Shown in pieces: positions 45,960 through 55,845 of a stretch of DNA of 64,000 bases. How positions within the stretch are numbered: the stretch's first letter is position 1; each line of letters opens with the position of its first letter. The notes beneath the pieces are model-generated. The model saw only the letters and a list, made by a program, of their open reading frames with translations. It searched no databases and had not been told where the DNA came from. The position numbers were made by a program, and so were the translations under genes. This DNA comes from Robertmurraya sp047302285 (lineage in GTDB: Bacteria > Bacillota > Bacilli > Bacillales > Cytobacillaceae), in contig NZ_CP154845.1 in assembly GCF_047302285.1 (NCBI RefSeq), positions 4,402,001 through 4,466,000 on the forward strand, in the 5' to 3' direction.

Positions 45960-46733
45960 TTAATGTTTTTTCTTCCGGTTGAAAATAGCTACAGAAATAC
46001 TAAAACTAATAATTAATAGAGAACCGAACCAAAAAATAGATAACAAGAGATTGTTACCAATAGGTGTTCCAATAAGAAGTCCACGTACTGTTTCAATTAG
46101 TGGAGTCATTGGCTGGTATTCTGCAAAGGCATGAAGCCAGCTAGGCATAGTCTCTGTAGGTACAAAGGCGCTACTAACATATGGAAGGAATAACATCGGA
46201 AATGTTACAGCGTTTGCTGTTTCCACACTTTTTGCCATTAAACCCATTGCTACAAACAGCCAATTGAGAGATAACATAAATAGAGACAAGAGTCCAATAA
46301 TTCCAAGCCAATCTATGAATCCCGCATTTGGCCGGAATCCAATGAGGAATGCAACAAGAAAGATCATCGTTGTAGCGATCGCATTGCGAATGTATCCTCC
46401 CGTTACATGACCAACCATTAATGATGAAGGGTGTAGGGGCATACTGCGAAGACGCTCAAACAATCCACCAACCATGTCCTGCGTAACACTTATAGCTATT
46501 AGTGAACTTCCAAATCCTGCACATGTGATAATGACTCCAGGAACAACATAATTTACATACTCCGTCCCAGTCTGAATCGCCCCTCCAAAAATATAAACAA
46601 ACATAACCATAATCGCTACTGGTAGTCCGATAGCCATTAATAGGGACTCTGGCTCACGGAAAATATGCTTTAAGCTACGATGGGACATTGTCCAGCCATC
46701 TGATAAAGCCCAATAAAACTTTGATTTACGCAT
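45960..46733 (-). CDS. ABC-2 drug exporter permease (DrrB-type)
   Basis: 257 aa, six membrane segments, ABC-2 permease family. It overlaps the ATPase gene by 8 bp. With the DrrA-like ATPase it forms an efflux pump resembling daunorubicin/multidrug exporters. The substrate is unknown. Confidence 0.9.
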   Translation of the reverse strand: MRKSKFYWALSDGWTMSHRSLKHIFREPESLLMAIGLPVAIMVMFVYIFGGAIQTGTEYVNYVVPGVIITCAGFGSSLIAISVTQDMVGGLFERLRSMPLHPSSLMVGHVTGGYIRNAIATTMIFLVAFLIGFRPNAGFIDWLGIIGLLSLFMLSLNWLFVAMGLMAKSVETANAVTFPMLFLPYVSSAFVPTETMPSWLHAFAEYQPMTPLIETVRGLLIGTPIGNNLLLSIFWFGSLLIISFSISVAIFNRKKKH

Positions 46734-47667
46734 TGGCAGATAGCCCCTTTCTATTTCGGCTTGTTAAATCCATAAATACATCATCAAGCGTTGGTTTTCG
46801 GAAGTTAACGGAGCTAGGCTCTAAGCCGTGTTCATATAGTATGTTAAGTAGTTGACGCAAACTTTCTATAGAACAGGTATTAATCGAGATCATTCGCTCG
46901 CTTTCATTAATTTGACCTTGTAAAAGCTTTAAAGCAAGCTGGCATGAACTCAAATCATCAAAGGTTAATTCTATCTTCTCTTCACCGATCAAGCTTTTTA
47001 GCTCTTCTGCAGTTCCTTCTTCTACAATCCTTCCACCATCGATGACAGCTATTTTATCTGCAAGTTGATCTGCTTCTTCTAAATATTGCGTCGTTAAAAA
47101 AATGGTAACTCCACCCTTTGCAAGTTGTTTAATCAGATCCCACATAGCTCTCCGACTCCGAGGATCAAGTCCGGTTGTAGGCTCATCTAAGAAAATAACT
47201 TGCGGAGAGGCTAGCAGGCTAATTGCAATATCAAGTCTTCGGCGCATCCCACCAGAATATGTCTTTACTTGTTTTTTTGCAGCATTTGTTAACTCGAATT
47301 GTTCAAGTAGTTCCATTGCCCGCTTTTTTACTAAATGGCCGCTCAAGTGATTTAGACGCCCCATCAGCATGAGGTTTTCTTCTCCTGTCAACAATTCATC
47401 CACTGCAGCATATTGACCGGTTAAGCTAATATTTTGTTTCACATACTTAGATTCGCGATGCGTATCATATCCAGCAATCAAAACTGAGCCACTATCTGCT
47501 TGAATCAATGTAGATAAGATGCGCACAGTTGTCGTCTTACCAGCTCCATTTTCTCCTAGTAATGCAAAAATTGAGCCACGCTTTACCTCGAGATTCAAAT
47601 CATCTAAAACTAAATGCTTCCCAAAGGATTTTTTCAGTTTACGAACAGAAATAATATTATCTTTCAT
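46726..47667 (-). CDS. ABC exporter ATPase (DrrA-type)
   Basis: 313 aa. Walker A GENGAGKT, signature YSGGMRRR, Walker B VIFLDEPTTGLD, and the C-terminal extension (about 220-313) ending in the RKPTLDDVFMDLT motif typical of DrrA proteins. First gene of the exporter pair, downstream of a TetR regulator, with palindromic operators in its promoter. Confidence 0.93.
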   Translation of the reverse strand: MKDNIISVRKLKKSFGKHLVLDDLNLEVKRGSIFALLGENGAGKTTTVRILSTLIQADSGSVLIAGYDTHRESKYVKQNISLTGQYAAVDELLTGEENLMLMGRLNHLSGHLVKKRAMELLEQFELTNAAKKQVKTYSGGMRRRLDIAISLLASPQVIFLDEPTTGLDPRSRRAMWDLIKQLAKGGVTIFLTTQYLEEADQLADKIAVIDGGRIVEEGTAEELKSLIGEEKIELTFDDLSSCQLALKLLQGQINESERMISINTCSIESLRQLLNILYEHGLEPSSVNFRKPTLDDVFMDLTSRNRKGLSANA

Positions 47668-47681
47668 TACCTCACCTCTTT

Positions 47682-47702
47682 TTGATTGATTTAATCAGTC
47701 AA
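47682..47702. promoter_or_regulatory. TetR-type operator, site 1
   Basis: TTGATTGATT taATCAGTCAA, an imperfect 21-bp palindrome just upstream of the ATPase start. Presumed target of the TetR protein encoded upstream. Confidence 0.65.
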
Positions 47703-47729
47703 TATAAACACAAAAATAATAACTGGTTT

Positions 47730-47750
47730 TTGATTGATTAAACCAGTCAA
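47730..47750. promoter_or_regulatory. TetR-type operator, site 2
   Basis: TTGATTGATT aAACCAGTCAA, a second copy, 48 bp from site 1 centre to centre. Confidence 0.65.
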
Positions 47751-47825
47751 TATAAAAATATAATAAATCTCCTCATTCGTCAACAAGGAATTTTGACAAC
47801 AAATTGAGGAGAAGTAAGAATGGAC

Positions 47826-48440
47826 TTAACGTGTCGTAATCATTCTTAAGAAAATGGCAATTTTATGGTCCATATTTTCATGCCAATAATCGGGATCATC
47901 TGCCATCACTCCAGAAATAATGGTGAGAAATAATCCCACCAGTTCTTCAGGATCCCCCTGAATAATTTCACCTGATTCTTGTCCTTCCATAAAAATTGGA
48001 ATGAAAAATTCAACATACATCATTCCTACATTTTTCGTGAAATCGAGTATATGACTAGGAATGCCTTCTGTATTTTCTAAGTGTTGAATCACACGAAATA
48101 TATTACTACTTTCAGACTTACTTGATGAAAGGGCAAACTTCGTAAATTGACGTAGTTTTTCTAAGGGTGAAACTGCCATCTCTGAAAGCTCATTAAGATA
48201 TTTGCGCGTTTCATTTAATTCCATGGCCCATTCGAGGCTTTCGTATAACACTTCTTCCTTTGATTTGAAATAGTGATAAACCAATCCGTGACTAATTCCC
48301 GCTTCCTTCGCGATTAAACTAATCTTTGTTAGTTTAATCCCATTTTCTGCAAAAGTTTTAAGTGCAGCTCTCATAATTTGTATCTTACGTTCATTTCGAA
48401 TATGTTCTAATTGATCTTCATTTAACGGCGCCATACACAT
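47826..48440 (-). CDS. TetR-family regulator of the ABC exporter
   Basis: 204 aa from the ATG at 48440 (TAGGAG five nt upstream). TetR HTH at residues about 15-60 (ENGIKLTKISLIAKEAGISHGLVYHYF) and a helical ligand-binding C-terminal domain. Same orientation as, and upstream of, the exporter genes; twin palindromes between them are probable operators. Likely derepressed by the exported drug (inference). Confidence 0.9.
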   Translation of the reverse strand: MCMAPLNEDQLEHIRNERKIQIMRAALKTFAENGIKLTKISLIAKEAGISHGLVYHYFKSKEEVLYESLEWAMELNETRKYLNELSEMAVSPLEKLRQFTKFALSSSKSESSNIFRVIQHLENTEGIPSHILDFTKNVGMMYVEFFIPIFMEGQESGEIIQGDPEELVGLFLTIISGVMADDPDYWHENMDHKIAIFLRMITTR

Positions 48441-48545
48441 CAATTCTCCTAAAGTATTGGTAACATGATTCTATCATATCACGAAAAAAAGACTAAACAG
48501 AAGTATACATAATTGGCCTGTTCTATATCATACAAAAGACCACAA

Positions 48546-48590
48546 AAAAGAGACCCCTCACAAGTTCAGTGAACTTATGAGAAGCCTCCG
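48546..48590. terminator. GAGGCTTCTC-family hairpin left of repeat C
   Basis: CTCACAAGTTC agt GAACTTATGAG with AGAGACCC and GAAGCCTC shoulders, about 80 bp left of the repeat C core. Confidence 0.65.
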
Positions 48591-48667
48591 TTAAAAACCT
48601 CAATGTTCGCAACACAATCTCACCTTACTAACAAAATCCTTGTATACCAAGGGTTTAAGGGACATAT

Positions 48668-48817
48668 CACATCATGCCTCCCCTATGGTGAGAGTGTGTT
48701 TTTCTACAATGATGTGTGATGAGAATGCGGTATATCAAGCTTTTGTTAATTTCTTACTGTAACATCGTTAACCTGAATTTACGGTTTGGAGATGAGTGCG
48801 TTAGCAAAATGTTAGCA
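48668..48817. repeat. att-like repeat C
   Basis: 150 bp: core CACATCATGCCTCCCCTATG, GAGAGTGTG, TGCGGTATATCAAGC, TGTAACATCGTTAACC, ATTTACGG, terminal GCGTTAGCAAAATGTTAGCA. With copy E it forms a subtype in which GCCGCCCGTA is replaced by GCCTCCCCTA. Confidence 0.85.
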
Positions 48818-48832
48818 TAACTAAAATTCATT

Positions 48833-49537
48833 TTAGTAATTTTGCATGATAAAAGTATTTCTTCCTTTGCCATCTAGTTGGTCAAGATATCCAAGTAACA
48901 TCCTTAATTGATTATTTGTATATCCCAATTTCAACCGTAAATCTTTAGTACTTTCATTTGGTAATTTAATGTTAGAAATCTTTGTCATTTCTCCAACATC
49001 AAATTGGGTTTTAAAAACAATAAATTGAGACAAATATTCTGAGATATCCACCTCATGAATAATGTCTTTTTGTCCATCCCATTTAAAAATGTTGATTTGC
49101 TTCTGAAATAAATCTATATTATTGCCTTCGATTAAAAAGCGGTAAATAAGATCACTTTTAATTATTGGTTTATCGTCTTCAAGGTTCAAGTAAGACTTCT
49201 CCATTAAAAACACAACAATCCCCATAAATAAATCTACAATTTGAAGAGGGATTGATTTATGTGAATCCTTATACCAAGCCTTATTAACATAATATTTCAT
49301 TCCACGATATATTGCGTGTGCATTCATTTGCTGTTTTAGCTTTGAATATACTCTCATCTTTCCATATTCAGGGCTGTGATCTACAATAATTTCAACCGTT
49401 CTATAATCATCTGAAAGACCTCTAGTCAAACCGTAAAAAAGTCTTTCGGGAATTTTAACGTAAAACAAGTTACGTAATTCTGTGACTGAAATATCAGCGC
49501 TCTTAGAAAAGTTTAATGCTGTATCATTATCTACAAC
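48833..49537 (-). pseudogene. DUF3800-family protein, C-terminal part, cut by an IS remnant
   Basis: About 235 codons. The frame runs to 49537, where it meets the IS4-type element, so the N-terminal third (with the usual YIDESG start) is missing. DUF3800 proteins have an RNase H-like fold and are common in mobile and defence regions. The C-terminus (LRLKLGYTNNQLRMLLGYLD, GKGRNTFIMQNY) is nearly the same as the gene at 63787, and both stop codons lie 15-20 bp from the end of an att-like repeat. Confidence 0.75.
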
Positions 49538-49900
49538 TCATCGAAAAAGATAGAGTATTTCAAAGTCCTTTATAATGGATAAGTCAGGTGGTAATCCATC
49601 CAAATCCACTAATAAAGGACATCTCACATGGACAAGATTACACGAAAAAATTCATTTGGACAATGGTTTTCACCAATCAATTCGAAGGTTTTTGAGGAAC
49701 AAGTGAAAACATTGAATTTAGATTTCTATACGAAGAAATTAACGACGGAATTGTTCCTAAAATTACTGCTTTTTGCGCAGCTACAGGAATTCGAGAGTCT
49801 TCATGCGCTAAGTGATTGTCTTTTCGATGACAAGCTTCAAAAGGCAATCAACCTTGATTCTCTTAGCCACTTAACAATAGTCGGCTATGTAATTTTGCGG
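49538..49900 (+). mobile_element. Truncated IS4-family insertion sequence
   Basis: Starts at the break in the DUF3800 gene. Encodes the first 87 or so residues (ATG 49628) of an IS4-type transposase with the DUF4372 N-terminal domain (NSFGQWFSPINSKVFEEQV, LHALSDCLFDDKLQ). The rest, including the DDE catalytic part, is lost at about 49890, where the frame passes into unrelated sequence. It cannot transpose by itself. Confidence 0.75.
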
Positions 49901-49946
49901 TTTTTTTCTATTAATCAAAAAAATAACTATATGGAGGCTATACAAA

Positions 49947-50174
49947 ATGAAAAACACAAAAAAACATACCACTTGGGAGTCATTATCTGATACTCTCACC
50001 GCACAGCATTCTGAATTTCTAGGTATTTCGAGAAGACGAGTGTTTGAGTTGTTCAAAATGAACGTAAAAGACGGGGGTATCCCAAACTTTAAAATCGGTG
50101 CCACCAAAAGGGTAGATAAGGCAGATTTTAAACATTGGATTGCATTAAAAAAAGAAGAACAGTTACATGCATAG
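49947..50174 (+). CDS. Excisionase-like small DNA-binding protein
   Basis: 75 aa, GGAGG about 9 nt upstream. Has a MerR/Xis-like winged-helix pattern (SEFLGISRRRVFELFKMN, IPNFKIGATKRVDKADFKHW). It stands directly before a tyrosine integrase, as Xis usually does in Tn916/ICE-like elements, and probably directs excision. Confidence 0.75.
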   Translation: MKNTKKHTTWESLSDTLTAQHSEFLGISRRRVFELFKMNVKDGGIPNFKIGATKRVDKADFKHWIALKKEEQLHA

Positions 50175-50228
50175 AGCATGATAAATCATATAAAAACTAT
50201 TTTGAAAGAGAGGTTCAGATAAATCACT

Positions 50229-51437
50229 ATGAAAGGTAGTTATTTCAAACGAGGTTGCACTTGTGGCGAAGAATGCACTTGTGATAATAAGTGGACCTTT
50301 GTTATTGATGTAGGAAAATATCTAAAACTAGGGAAAAGAAAGCAGATTTAGAGAGATAACTTTGACACTAGAGAACAAGCTGAAGCTTTAATCGAGAAAA
50401 TTAAACAAGGTAAATTTCATATTGAAACCGATATGTTGTTCAAGGAATACGCTAGTATATGGCTTACGGAATACATTAAAGTTACCGCTCCAAAACCCGG
50501 TACTATCCGAATTAGAAAATACAGCATTGATAAATTTCTATCATTCTTCAAAGAGGTCAAACTTAAAAAAATCACCGAAGAAATGTATCAGGCTGTATTG
50601 GATGATTTAAAAGAGCAAGGTTTTGCAAGAAGTACTGTTGAAAGTATTCATACAACTGGAAGACTCCTTTTCGGGAAAGCCGTTGATAAGAAGTTGCTAA
50701 ATGATAATCCGACGATAAATGCTTATATACTAAGAGAGGATGACAACATCATTAACGAAAACGAAGAAGACCCTCAAGATCTTCCAAAGTTTCTTGAAGT
50801 GGAGGAACTTCTACACTTCCTAGATATTGCAGGCGAAAAGGGACTATTCATGGATGAAGTAATCTTCAATGTATTATCTTATACTGGTATACGAGTTGGA
50901 GAATTGGTTGCCCTCAAATGGAGTAATATTGATTTTGAAAAGCATACCATAAGTATTAACAAAACGTATTACAATCCGAAAAACAGTACAGTAAATTACA
51001 CCTTAGTTCGTCCAAAAACAAAAAAGTCAAAGCGTGTCATTACTGTCGATCACGAACTCATTAAATTGCTTGAGAAACATAAAGAAGAACAAGAAGAGAT
51101 GATTTTACGTCTAGGAGACAATTATTACAATAAGGGGTTCATTTTCTCAAATTTCAATCATTATCCCGGCTATCCTGTTTTGATAAAATTTGTGCAGAAT
51201 AGAATGGCTAGGTTATTGAAGCAGAGTGAGTTAAATCTTAAACTTACTCCACACTCCTTACGTCATACTCACACTTCACTTCTTGCGCAGGCTGAAGTGG
51301 AGATCGATGAGATTATGGACCGGTTAGGTCATGAAGATGATTCGACAACTAGAAAGATTTATCTTCATGTAACAAAGCATAGAAGAAGAAATGCTTCTAA
51401 CAAATTTAGCGATTTAATTCGCAGTCATAGAAAATAA
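50229..51437 (+). pseudogene. Tyrosine integrase (Tn916/phage-type) with in-frame amber codon
   Basis: The complete frame is 402 codons from ATG 50229, but codon 41 is TAG (50349-50351), inside the N-terminal AP2-like arm-binding domain (WTFVIDVGKYLKLGKRKQI, then stop, then RDNFDTREQAEALIEKIKQ). The catalytic domain is intact: Arg222 (TGIRVGEL), His342-x-x-Arg345 (HSLRHTH), His368 (LGHEDD) and Tyr378. A shortened 334-aa product could start at ATG 50433, missing the arm-binding domain. The gene ends about 1 kb left of att-like repeat D, the usual distance for an integrase and its att site. Confidence 0.85.
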
Positions 51438-51535
51438 AAAAACTTGAAAGCAATGGTTGCTTTCAAGGTACATAGAACCTTAAAAGACGTTACTTGGTGT
51501 GTATACAGCAAAAAAATATCCCCTTTCAAGAGGAT

Positions 51536-51922
51536 TTACTTTATTGATATATTAAGTCTTTGCAAGTCAATAACGAGACCAACTTCCTTCATGAAATCGT
51601 ATCCGAGAATACCATCAATCTCAAGACCGTAGTCCATTGAACCTAATTCAACATTGAAGTTTTGGATCCCTATTTCATTCTGAATAGATATTCTATCTAT
51701 ATTTTTTGTATAAACGAACTCAAGTCCACCGACTCCTTGAATCGTTTGTGTTACATCGTTTGCTTCTGGCTTTACCCCTATTTCTTCAAGTTTATTCACA
51801 TTAAAGATGGTTCCAGCAGAGCCAGTATCAAGTAAAACATTTTCTAGTTTCAAGCTTTGCCCGCGAAAAGTTACAGTAGCCTCTATAAATGGTAATTCTG
51901 ATAATTCTTTTATCATAATCAT
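51536..51922 (-). CDS. Retropepsin-like aspartic protease
   Basis: 128 aa. Single-lobed, as in retroviral proteases: catalytic LLDTGSAGT with Asp32, flap-like GVGGLEFV, and the second conserved block DGILGYDFM. Would act as a homodimer. The start overlaps the stop of the preceding gene by 4 bp. Small proteases of this sort are found in bacilli; substrates are unknown. Convergent with the integrase. Confidence 0.8.
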   Translation of the reverse strand: MIMIKELSELPFIEATVTFRGQSLKLENVLLDTGSAGTIFNVNKLEEIGVKPEANDVTQTIQGVGGLEFVYTKNIDRISIQNEIGIQNFNVELGSMDYGLEIDGILGYDFMKEVGLVIDLQRLNISIK

Positions 51923-52176
51923 ATTTTTCTAAGTCCTGTCCATTTCTTCTCGCGTATATCGAGATCTTCTCTAGAAGTATGGAAAAAGTAAAGTTCACGA
52001 TTAGGTTTTTGCTTGTGTAAATCATGATGTCGCCGAAATGCCTCCATTGAGTCATCAAAAGAATCTATTACGGCTATTTCATCTACTATTCGATAATTAC
52101 TCTCTGAGTGCGCTTCAATTGCCTCAATTACAACCCATTTATCTGGGTATGCTTTTCGAACTTGTTCCCATAACAT
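51919..52176 (-). CDS. Hypothetical protein coupled to the retropepsin-like gene
   Basis: 85 aa, AAGGGGGAG upstream of the ATG. Charged protein with a beta-alpha plan (KWVVIEAIEAHSESN, RELYFFHTSREDLDIREKKW). The overlap with the protease gene indicates translational coupling, so it is perhaps a partner or substrate. Family not recognised. Confidence 0.7.
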   Translation of the reverse strand: MLWEQVRKAYPDKWVVIEAIEAHSESNYRIVDEIAVIDSFDDSMEAFRRHHDLHKQKPNRELYFFHTSREDLDIREKKWTGLRKI

Positions 52177-52486
52177 TTGTACTCCCCCTTTACAATTTAG
52201 TTACTTCTTATTCCCATTCTATCAAAAATTCCTCTCATATACCTCAAGATAATATGGAATAACTTTATTATCTCCCTTATTTAAATCGCCTATTAAAAAG
52301 GAGATTTCTGCACTTATCCTTCTTACAAGACAACCCCATGTAATCCAAGAAATGAAAAAAGAAGCTCCCCAAAAGTTCAGCGAACTCATGAGAAGCTTCT
52401 TTTGTGATTAACATGTGATTTTTTGAGAACTGCCCAAATGTAACACGCTTGATTCCTTGATATAACAGGGTTTCAAAGCAAGGTAA
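52177..52486. other. Non-coding stretch left of repeat D
   Basis: Promoter region of the protease pair, then a GAAGCTTCTC-family hairpin (52356-52403) and the left flank of repeat D (CTTGATATAACAGGGTTT type). Confidence 0.5.
52356..52403. terminator. GAGGCTTCTC-family hairpin left of repeat D
   Basis: AAAAAAGAAGCTCCCC ... AAGTTC agc GAACTCATGAGAAGCTTCTTTT, A- and T-tailed. Confidence 0.7.
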
Positions 52487-52638
52487 TACATCATGCCGCC
52501 CGTAGGTTGCTAGAGTGTAATATTGTTAACATCGAGCGCAAAAAGTGCGGTAAATCAACGTTTTGGATATTATTGGTTGTAACATCTTTAGCGGGGATTT
52601 ACCGTTTTTTATGAGATTGTGTTAGCAAAGTGTTAGCA
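52487..52638. repeat. att-like repeat D
   Basis: 152 bp: core TACATCATGCCGCCCGTAGG, TAGAGTGTAATATTGTTAAC, GCGGTAAATCAACGTTTTGG, TGTAACATCTTTAGCGG, GATTTACCGTTTTTT, terminal GTTAGCAAAGTGTTAGCA. Near-identical to B and F over long stretches. Confidence 0.9.
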
Positions 52639-52760
52639 ATTTGCTAGCCTATTTACGCCCCTGAGATTTACAACTTACCATTAACGAATCTACAGTCTAG
52701 AAACGTCAAGAGGTTTTGTTATCATTATCTATGGAATAGTATGGTTGTACTGCGTAGCAA
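52632..52760 (+). repeat. Extended direct repeat right of repeat D (partner at 58634)
   Basis: About 125 bp following GTTAGCA (CTAGCCTATTTACGCCCCTG ... TCTACAGTCTAGAAACGTCA ... TAGTATGGTTGTACTGCG) recurs at 58634-58755 with only about four differences. Non-coding. Confidence 0.9.
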
Positions 52761-52953
52761 CTAGGTCTATTGTTTTCTTGTGCAACATAAGCCTCCCATT
52801 TATTTCATCATATTCACACTTCTACATACAAGTAAATTAATTCTCAAGAAATATTCACCCAAAATTTATATACCCAAATAAAATGCTATTGTTAGTCTCA
52901 TACAAAACAGTTCATCTTCTTTTTGTTGGCAAGTGTAGCAACGGAAACAGTAC

Positions 52954-53697
52954 TTATCTATAACGCTCTTCAAATACCTTCCAAGCGTTGTTATATTTTT
53001 CTCCCGGAAAATCATGAATTATTTGTGAATCAAATAATATATGAAAGGTGTTTGGATCAATAATTTTTCTAAGATCACAACAAAAAGGATCCTCAACAAT
53101 TCTAGGTAGTACAAAGGGGCTGCACACTTCTTGTAACGAAATACCACTGTACCTGATTTCAATATTTCCTTTAAGATTTTCTATTTGACGATTATCGATT
53201 GATCTATAAATTTCTGCTATTCCTCCAGGATATGGAAACTCCATAATAAAAATAAACTTCCCTGCAATCGCTTGCCATACTGACCACTTTTCTGCTCTTC
53301 TTAGACGTATTTCAAATATAGGAAAAGTTCCTTCAAACATTTCTTTATTTGCTAGAATTGCAAATTTATCAGACAAAACCCGAGGATTGCTTGGTCTCGT
53401 AAATGAAATTTTTCGTCTTCGGATTTGTTGTGAATAATTTTGATACAAACAAAGATTATTATTATTTATTCCAAGAATATTACACATACTCTCATTTCTG
53501 ATAATCTTGTAGCTATCAGATTCAGTTTCTATTTCAATTAACTGAACCAATGGAGAATTACAAAACTCATCTTCTTTAAAACGAATAATATCATCTAAAA
53601 CATTTCTCCCAGAGATCATAATTTCTTTCCAGTCTTCATGTGCATTCAAATTATCTATAGTAAAATCAAATAATAAAGCGGTAATTTTTTTACTCAT
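52954..53697 (-). CDS. Unrecognised protein, first of a pair in cassette D-E
   Basis: 247 aa, soluble, mixed alpha/beta, no signal peptide. Visible features: TALLFDFTIDNLNAHEDW near the N-terminus, a basic RRRKISFTRPSNPR segment around 92-105 and RIVEDPFCCDLRKIIDP near 205. AGGAG precedes the ATG. It follows the 53744 gene by 46 bp in the same direction, so they probably form one operon. I cannot assign a family. Confidence 0.6.
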   Translation of the reverse strand: MSKKITALLFDFTIDNLNAHEDWKEIMISGRNVLDDIIRFKEDEFCNSPLVQLIEIETESDSYKIIRNESMCNILGINNNNLCLYQNYSQQIRRRKISFTRPSNPRVLSDKFAILANKEMFEGTFPIFEIRLRRAEKWSVWQAIAGKFIFIMEFPYPGGIAEIYRSIDNRQIENLKGNIEIRYSGISLQEVCSPFVLPRIVEDPFCCDLRKIIDPNTFHILFDSQIIHDFPGEKYNNAWKVFEERYR

Positions 53698-53743
53698 AAT
53701 TAATCTCCTTTAGGAAGGTAATTATACTGTTACGTATTTCGTT

Positions 53744-54709
53744 TTATTGTAATTTATTTAATATATCAAAGATTTCTATATCTCTATTTGTCGCTACTTT
53801 AATAATTTGTATTGCACTTTCCATATTAGCCTTCTCTAAGTTAATGATTTCGTTCATTATTTGTTCATATTTATCAGGATATTTTATAGCAACTTTTAGC
53901 ATTGCTACTATAAAATAACCTCTGCGAACAATAGCATCTTTAATTGCTTGTAACATTTCTACACATTCACTAATAGTATTAGGTTTTTTATTTTGTAAAC
54001 TATGCCCTGCAAAGAACGGCCTAACTTCATAATTTTCATCGACATAATCCCATAAGAAAAAGGTATTCACATATTTTTTGACAGTCTCGGCTTGAAGCCA
54101 ATTTTTATCCGATTGAATAACCTGAAGACTCAAATCCCAATAGTCAGAAGTTTTACTTGTTCTTCCTCTATTAAATCCTCTCGGAACTAATACAAAATTA
54201 CCAATAGTATGAGTTAATTTTGCATAAATATCAAGTAAAGCCCCGATCTCTTTGTTCTCTAGTACATTTGCAACTAAATTTAAAAATCCTTTCCTACTAG
54301 TATCTGGCTTACTCCAATGCGTTTTTTTTTCAATCCCTTTAAAGTATTCAATCTTTCCGTTGGGACTCACAACTTCAACTACTTGGGTCAATACATTAAA
54401 ATAAGAATTCATAGTATCAGGTCCCATCAGCATATTATTGAAATAAGCTGTATTTTTATACCTATTTTCATTCTCGCTACTCCATTCCCATAGAACTTTG
54501 TAAATATCACGTGTTAACCCACATGTCTCTGTAGCATTATCCCCGCTTCCGTCGCAGTCCCAATTCCCCACTTCATTTCGATACTCTAGCCATAATTGGA
54601 TATTACCGACACTCTTATAAATGCCTCTTTCATGTTTAAAATCGTAATGCACAAGCTCATCGACATTTTTATTTGCATTTATTAATGTATTTACATTTTT
54701 ATATGTCAT
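53744..54709 (-). CDS. Unrecognised protein, second of a pair in cassette D-E
   Basis: 321 aa from the ATG at 54709, chosen for GGAGGG 6 nt upstream. Soluble. Contains HTIGNFVLVPRGFNRGRTSK (about residues 180-200) then DYWDLSLQVI, recalling the IGN..L.P...N..R signature found in some DUF1524/DUF6994-like proteins, some linked to phage defence. The similarity is a memory-based impression, not a search. An acidic WDCDGSGDNATET stretch lies near residue 50. Co-transcribed with the 52954 gene. Confidence 0.55.
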   Translation of the reverse strand: MTYKNVNTLINANKNVDELVHYDFKHERGIYKSVGNIQLWLEYRNEVGNWDCDGSGDNATETCGLTRDIYKVLWEWSSENENRYKNTAYFNNMLMGPDTMNSYFNVLTQVVEVVSPNGKIEYFKGIEKKTHWSKPDTSRKGFLNLVANVLENKEIGALLDIYAKLTHTIGNFVLVPRGFNRGRTSKTSDYWDLSLQVIQSDKNWLQAETVKKYVNTFFLWDYVDENYEVRPFFAGHSLQNKKPNTISECVEMLQAIKDAIVRRGYFIVAMLKVAIKYPDKYEQIMNEIINLEKANMESAIQIIKVATNRDIEIFDILNKLQ

Positions 54710-54745
54710 TAAATTCCCTCCATCCATTCAGAAAAATTTTGTCTT

Positions 54746-55130
54746 CTACCCTAATACTTTTGTTGCATTTGCTGCGATATGAGACGTTTTTGAACATAAT
54801 TCTAGAATTTCATCTATAAATACTAGACTCAATGCATTCACTACTTTATGAATGAACATAATTGCCTCAGGATCATCGTGCCAATATTCCGGGGTATCAT
54901 ATTTATCCCACTTAAAAATTTTAACACTCGAATAACAATGTAAGTATTCGATGTAATCTACACTTTATTTTAATTCTTCAATGCTAATTAATTGGAATAT
55001 TTTTGTTGTGCAACTTCGAAACTATCCTCTGTCCATTGCTCCACATTTAGAGCAAACTTTTTTGAAGAACAATAATGAAAAAAAACAACTTGGATTTAGC
55101 TCAAACCAATGTTCATCTTTAAGCGAATCA
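54746..55130 (-). pseudogene. Decayed gene with two in-frame stops
   Basis: One continuous minus-strand frame reads KDEHWFELNPSCFF, KKVCSKCGAMDRG, stop, IFQLISIEELK, stop, then DYIEYLHCYSSVKIFKWDKY and WHDDPEAIMFIHKVVNALSL to a TAG. It has the composition of real protein, with a CxxC pair, but is interrupted twice. Family unknown. Confidence 0.5.
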
Positions 55131-55845
55131 ATACCTTAACAACCTTTTAGGAAAAATTGTACTGTAACGATAATTTTATTTTCTATATAGTTCCAGCAAT
55201 GTTTTATTGTTCCTGGATTAGTATAACAGAACGCTCCAAGATTCAAAATGACTTAACCATTGTTTGCTAATGGATAAATCTGCATTTTCAGTAATTAGAT
55301 AATTTAATTATTACTCATTTTAGTTCCGTATTAAAAAGATTATATAAAGTTTGATCTCCGACGTTCTGTGTCTTCTTAGCTCTTCCTGCTTTAAAAGTTT
55401 TAGGTCCAGGGTGAAATTCAATTCACTAAATCTGTGTGTTTTAAATTGCAAAATGTATTTTGTTAATTGTCATTTCCTCTAAAGGCAAACACACCGAAGT
55501 TGTCGATTAGTTTTTAAAATTTGCTTTAATAGATAATGCTCCATAAACATCTCCACAACAGGCTTTAATAAATCAAAATATATCTTTTGCAATTGCGGAT
55601 AGCTTATAAAGCAAAAACATTCAACCCTCCAGTCAATTCAAATTTGAATTATTAAGAATAAATTGAAGCATAAAATCACTTCTTCATGATCCCGCACGTT
55701 CCAAGTGGCTTCCAATTGGCATGAAAAAGTTTTGCCATCTCAATTACTCCTAATTATTTGATAATTGAAGTATACCAATTATCTACACAAACTTTTGCAG
55801 GCAACTGGAATATTTCTACTTGACAAAACCATTTATTAACTAAAA
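55131..55845. other. Region of gene decay upstream of the WYL regulator
   Basis: Short coding-like scraps on the minus strand (for example EFHPGPKTFKAGRAKKTQNV near 55320-55420) are separated by stops. Nothing intact. Confidence 0.4.
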
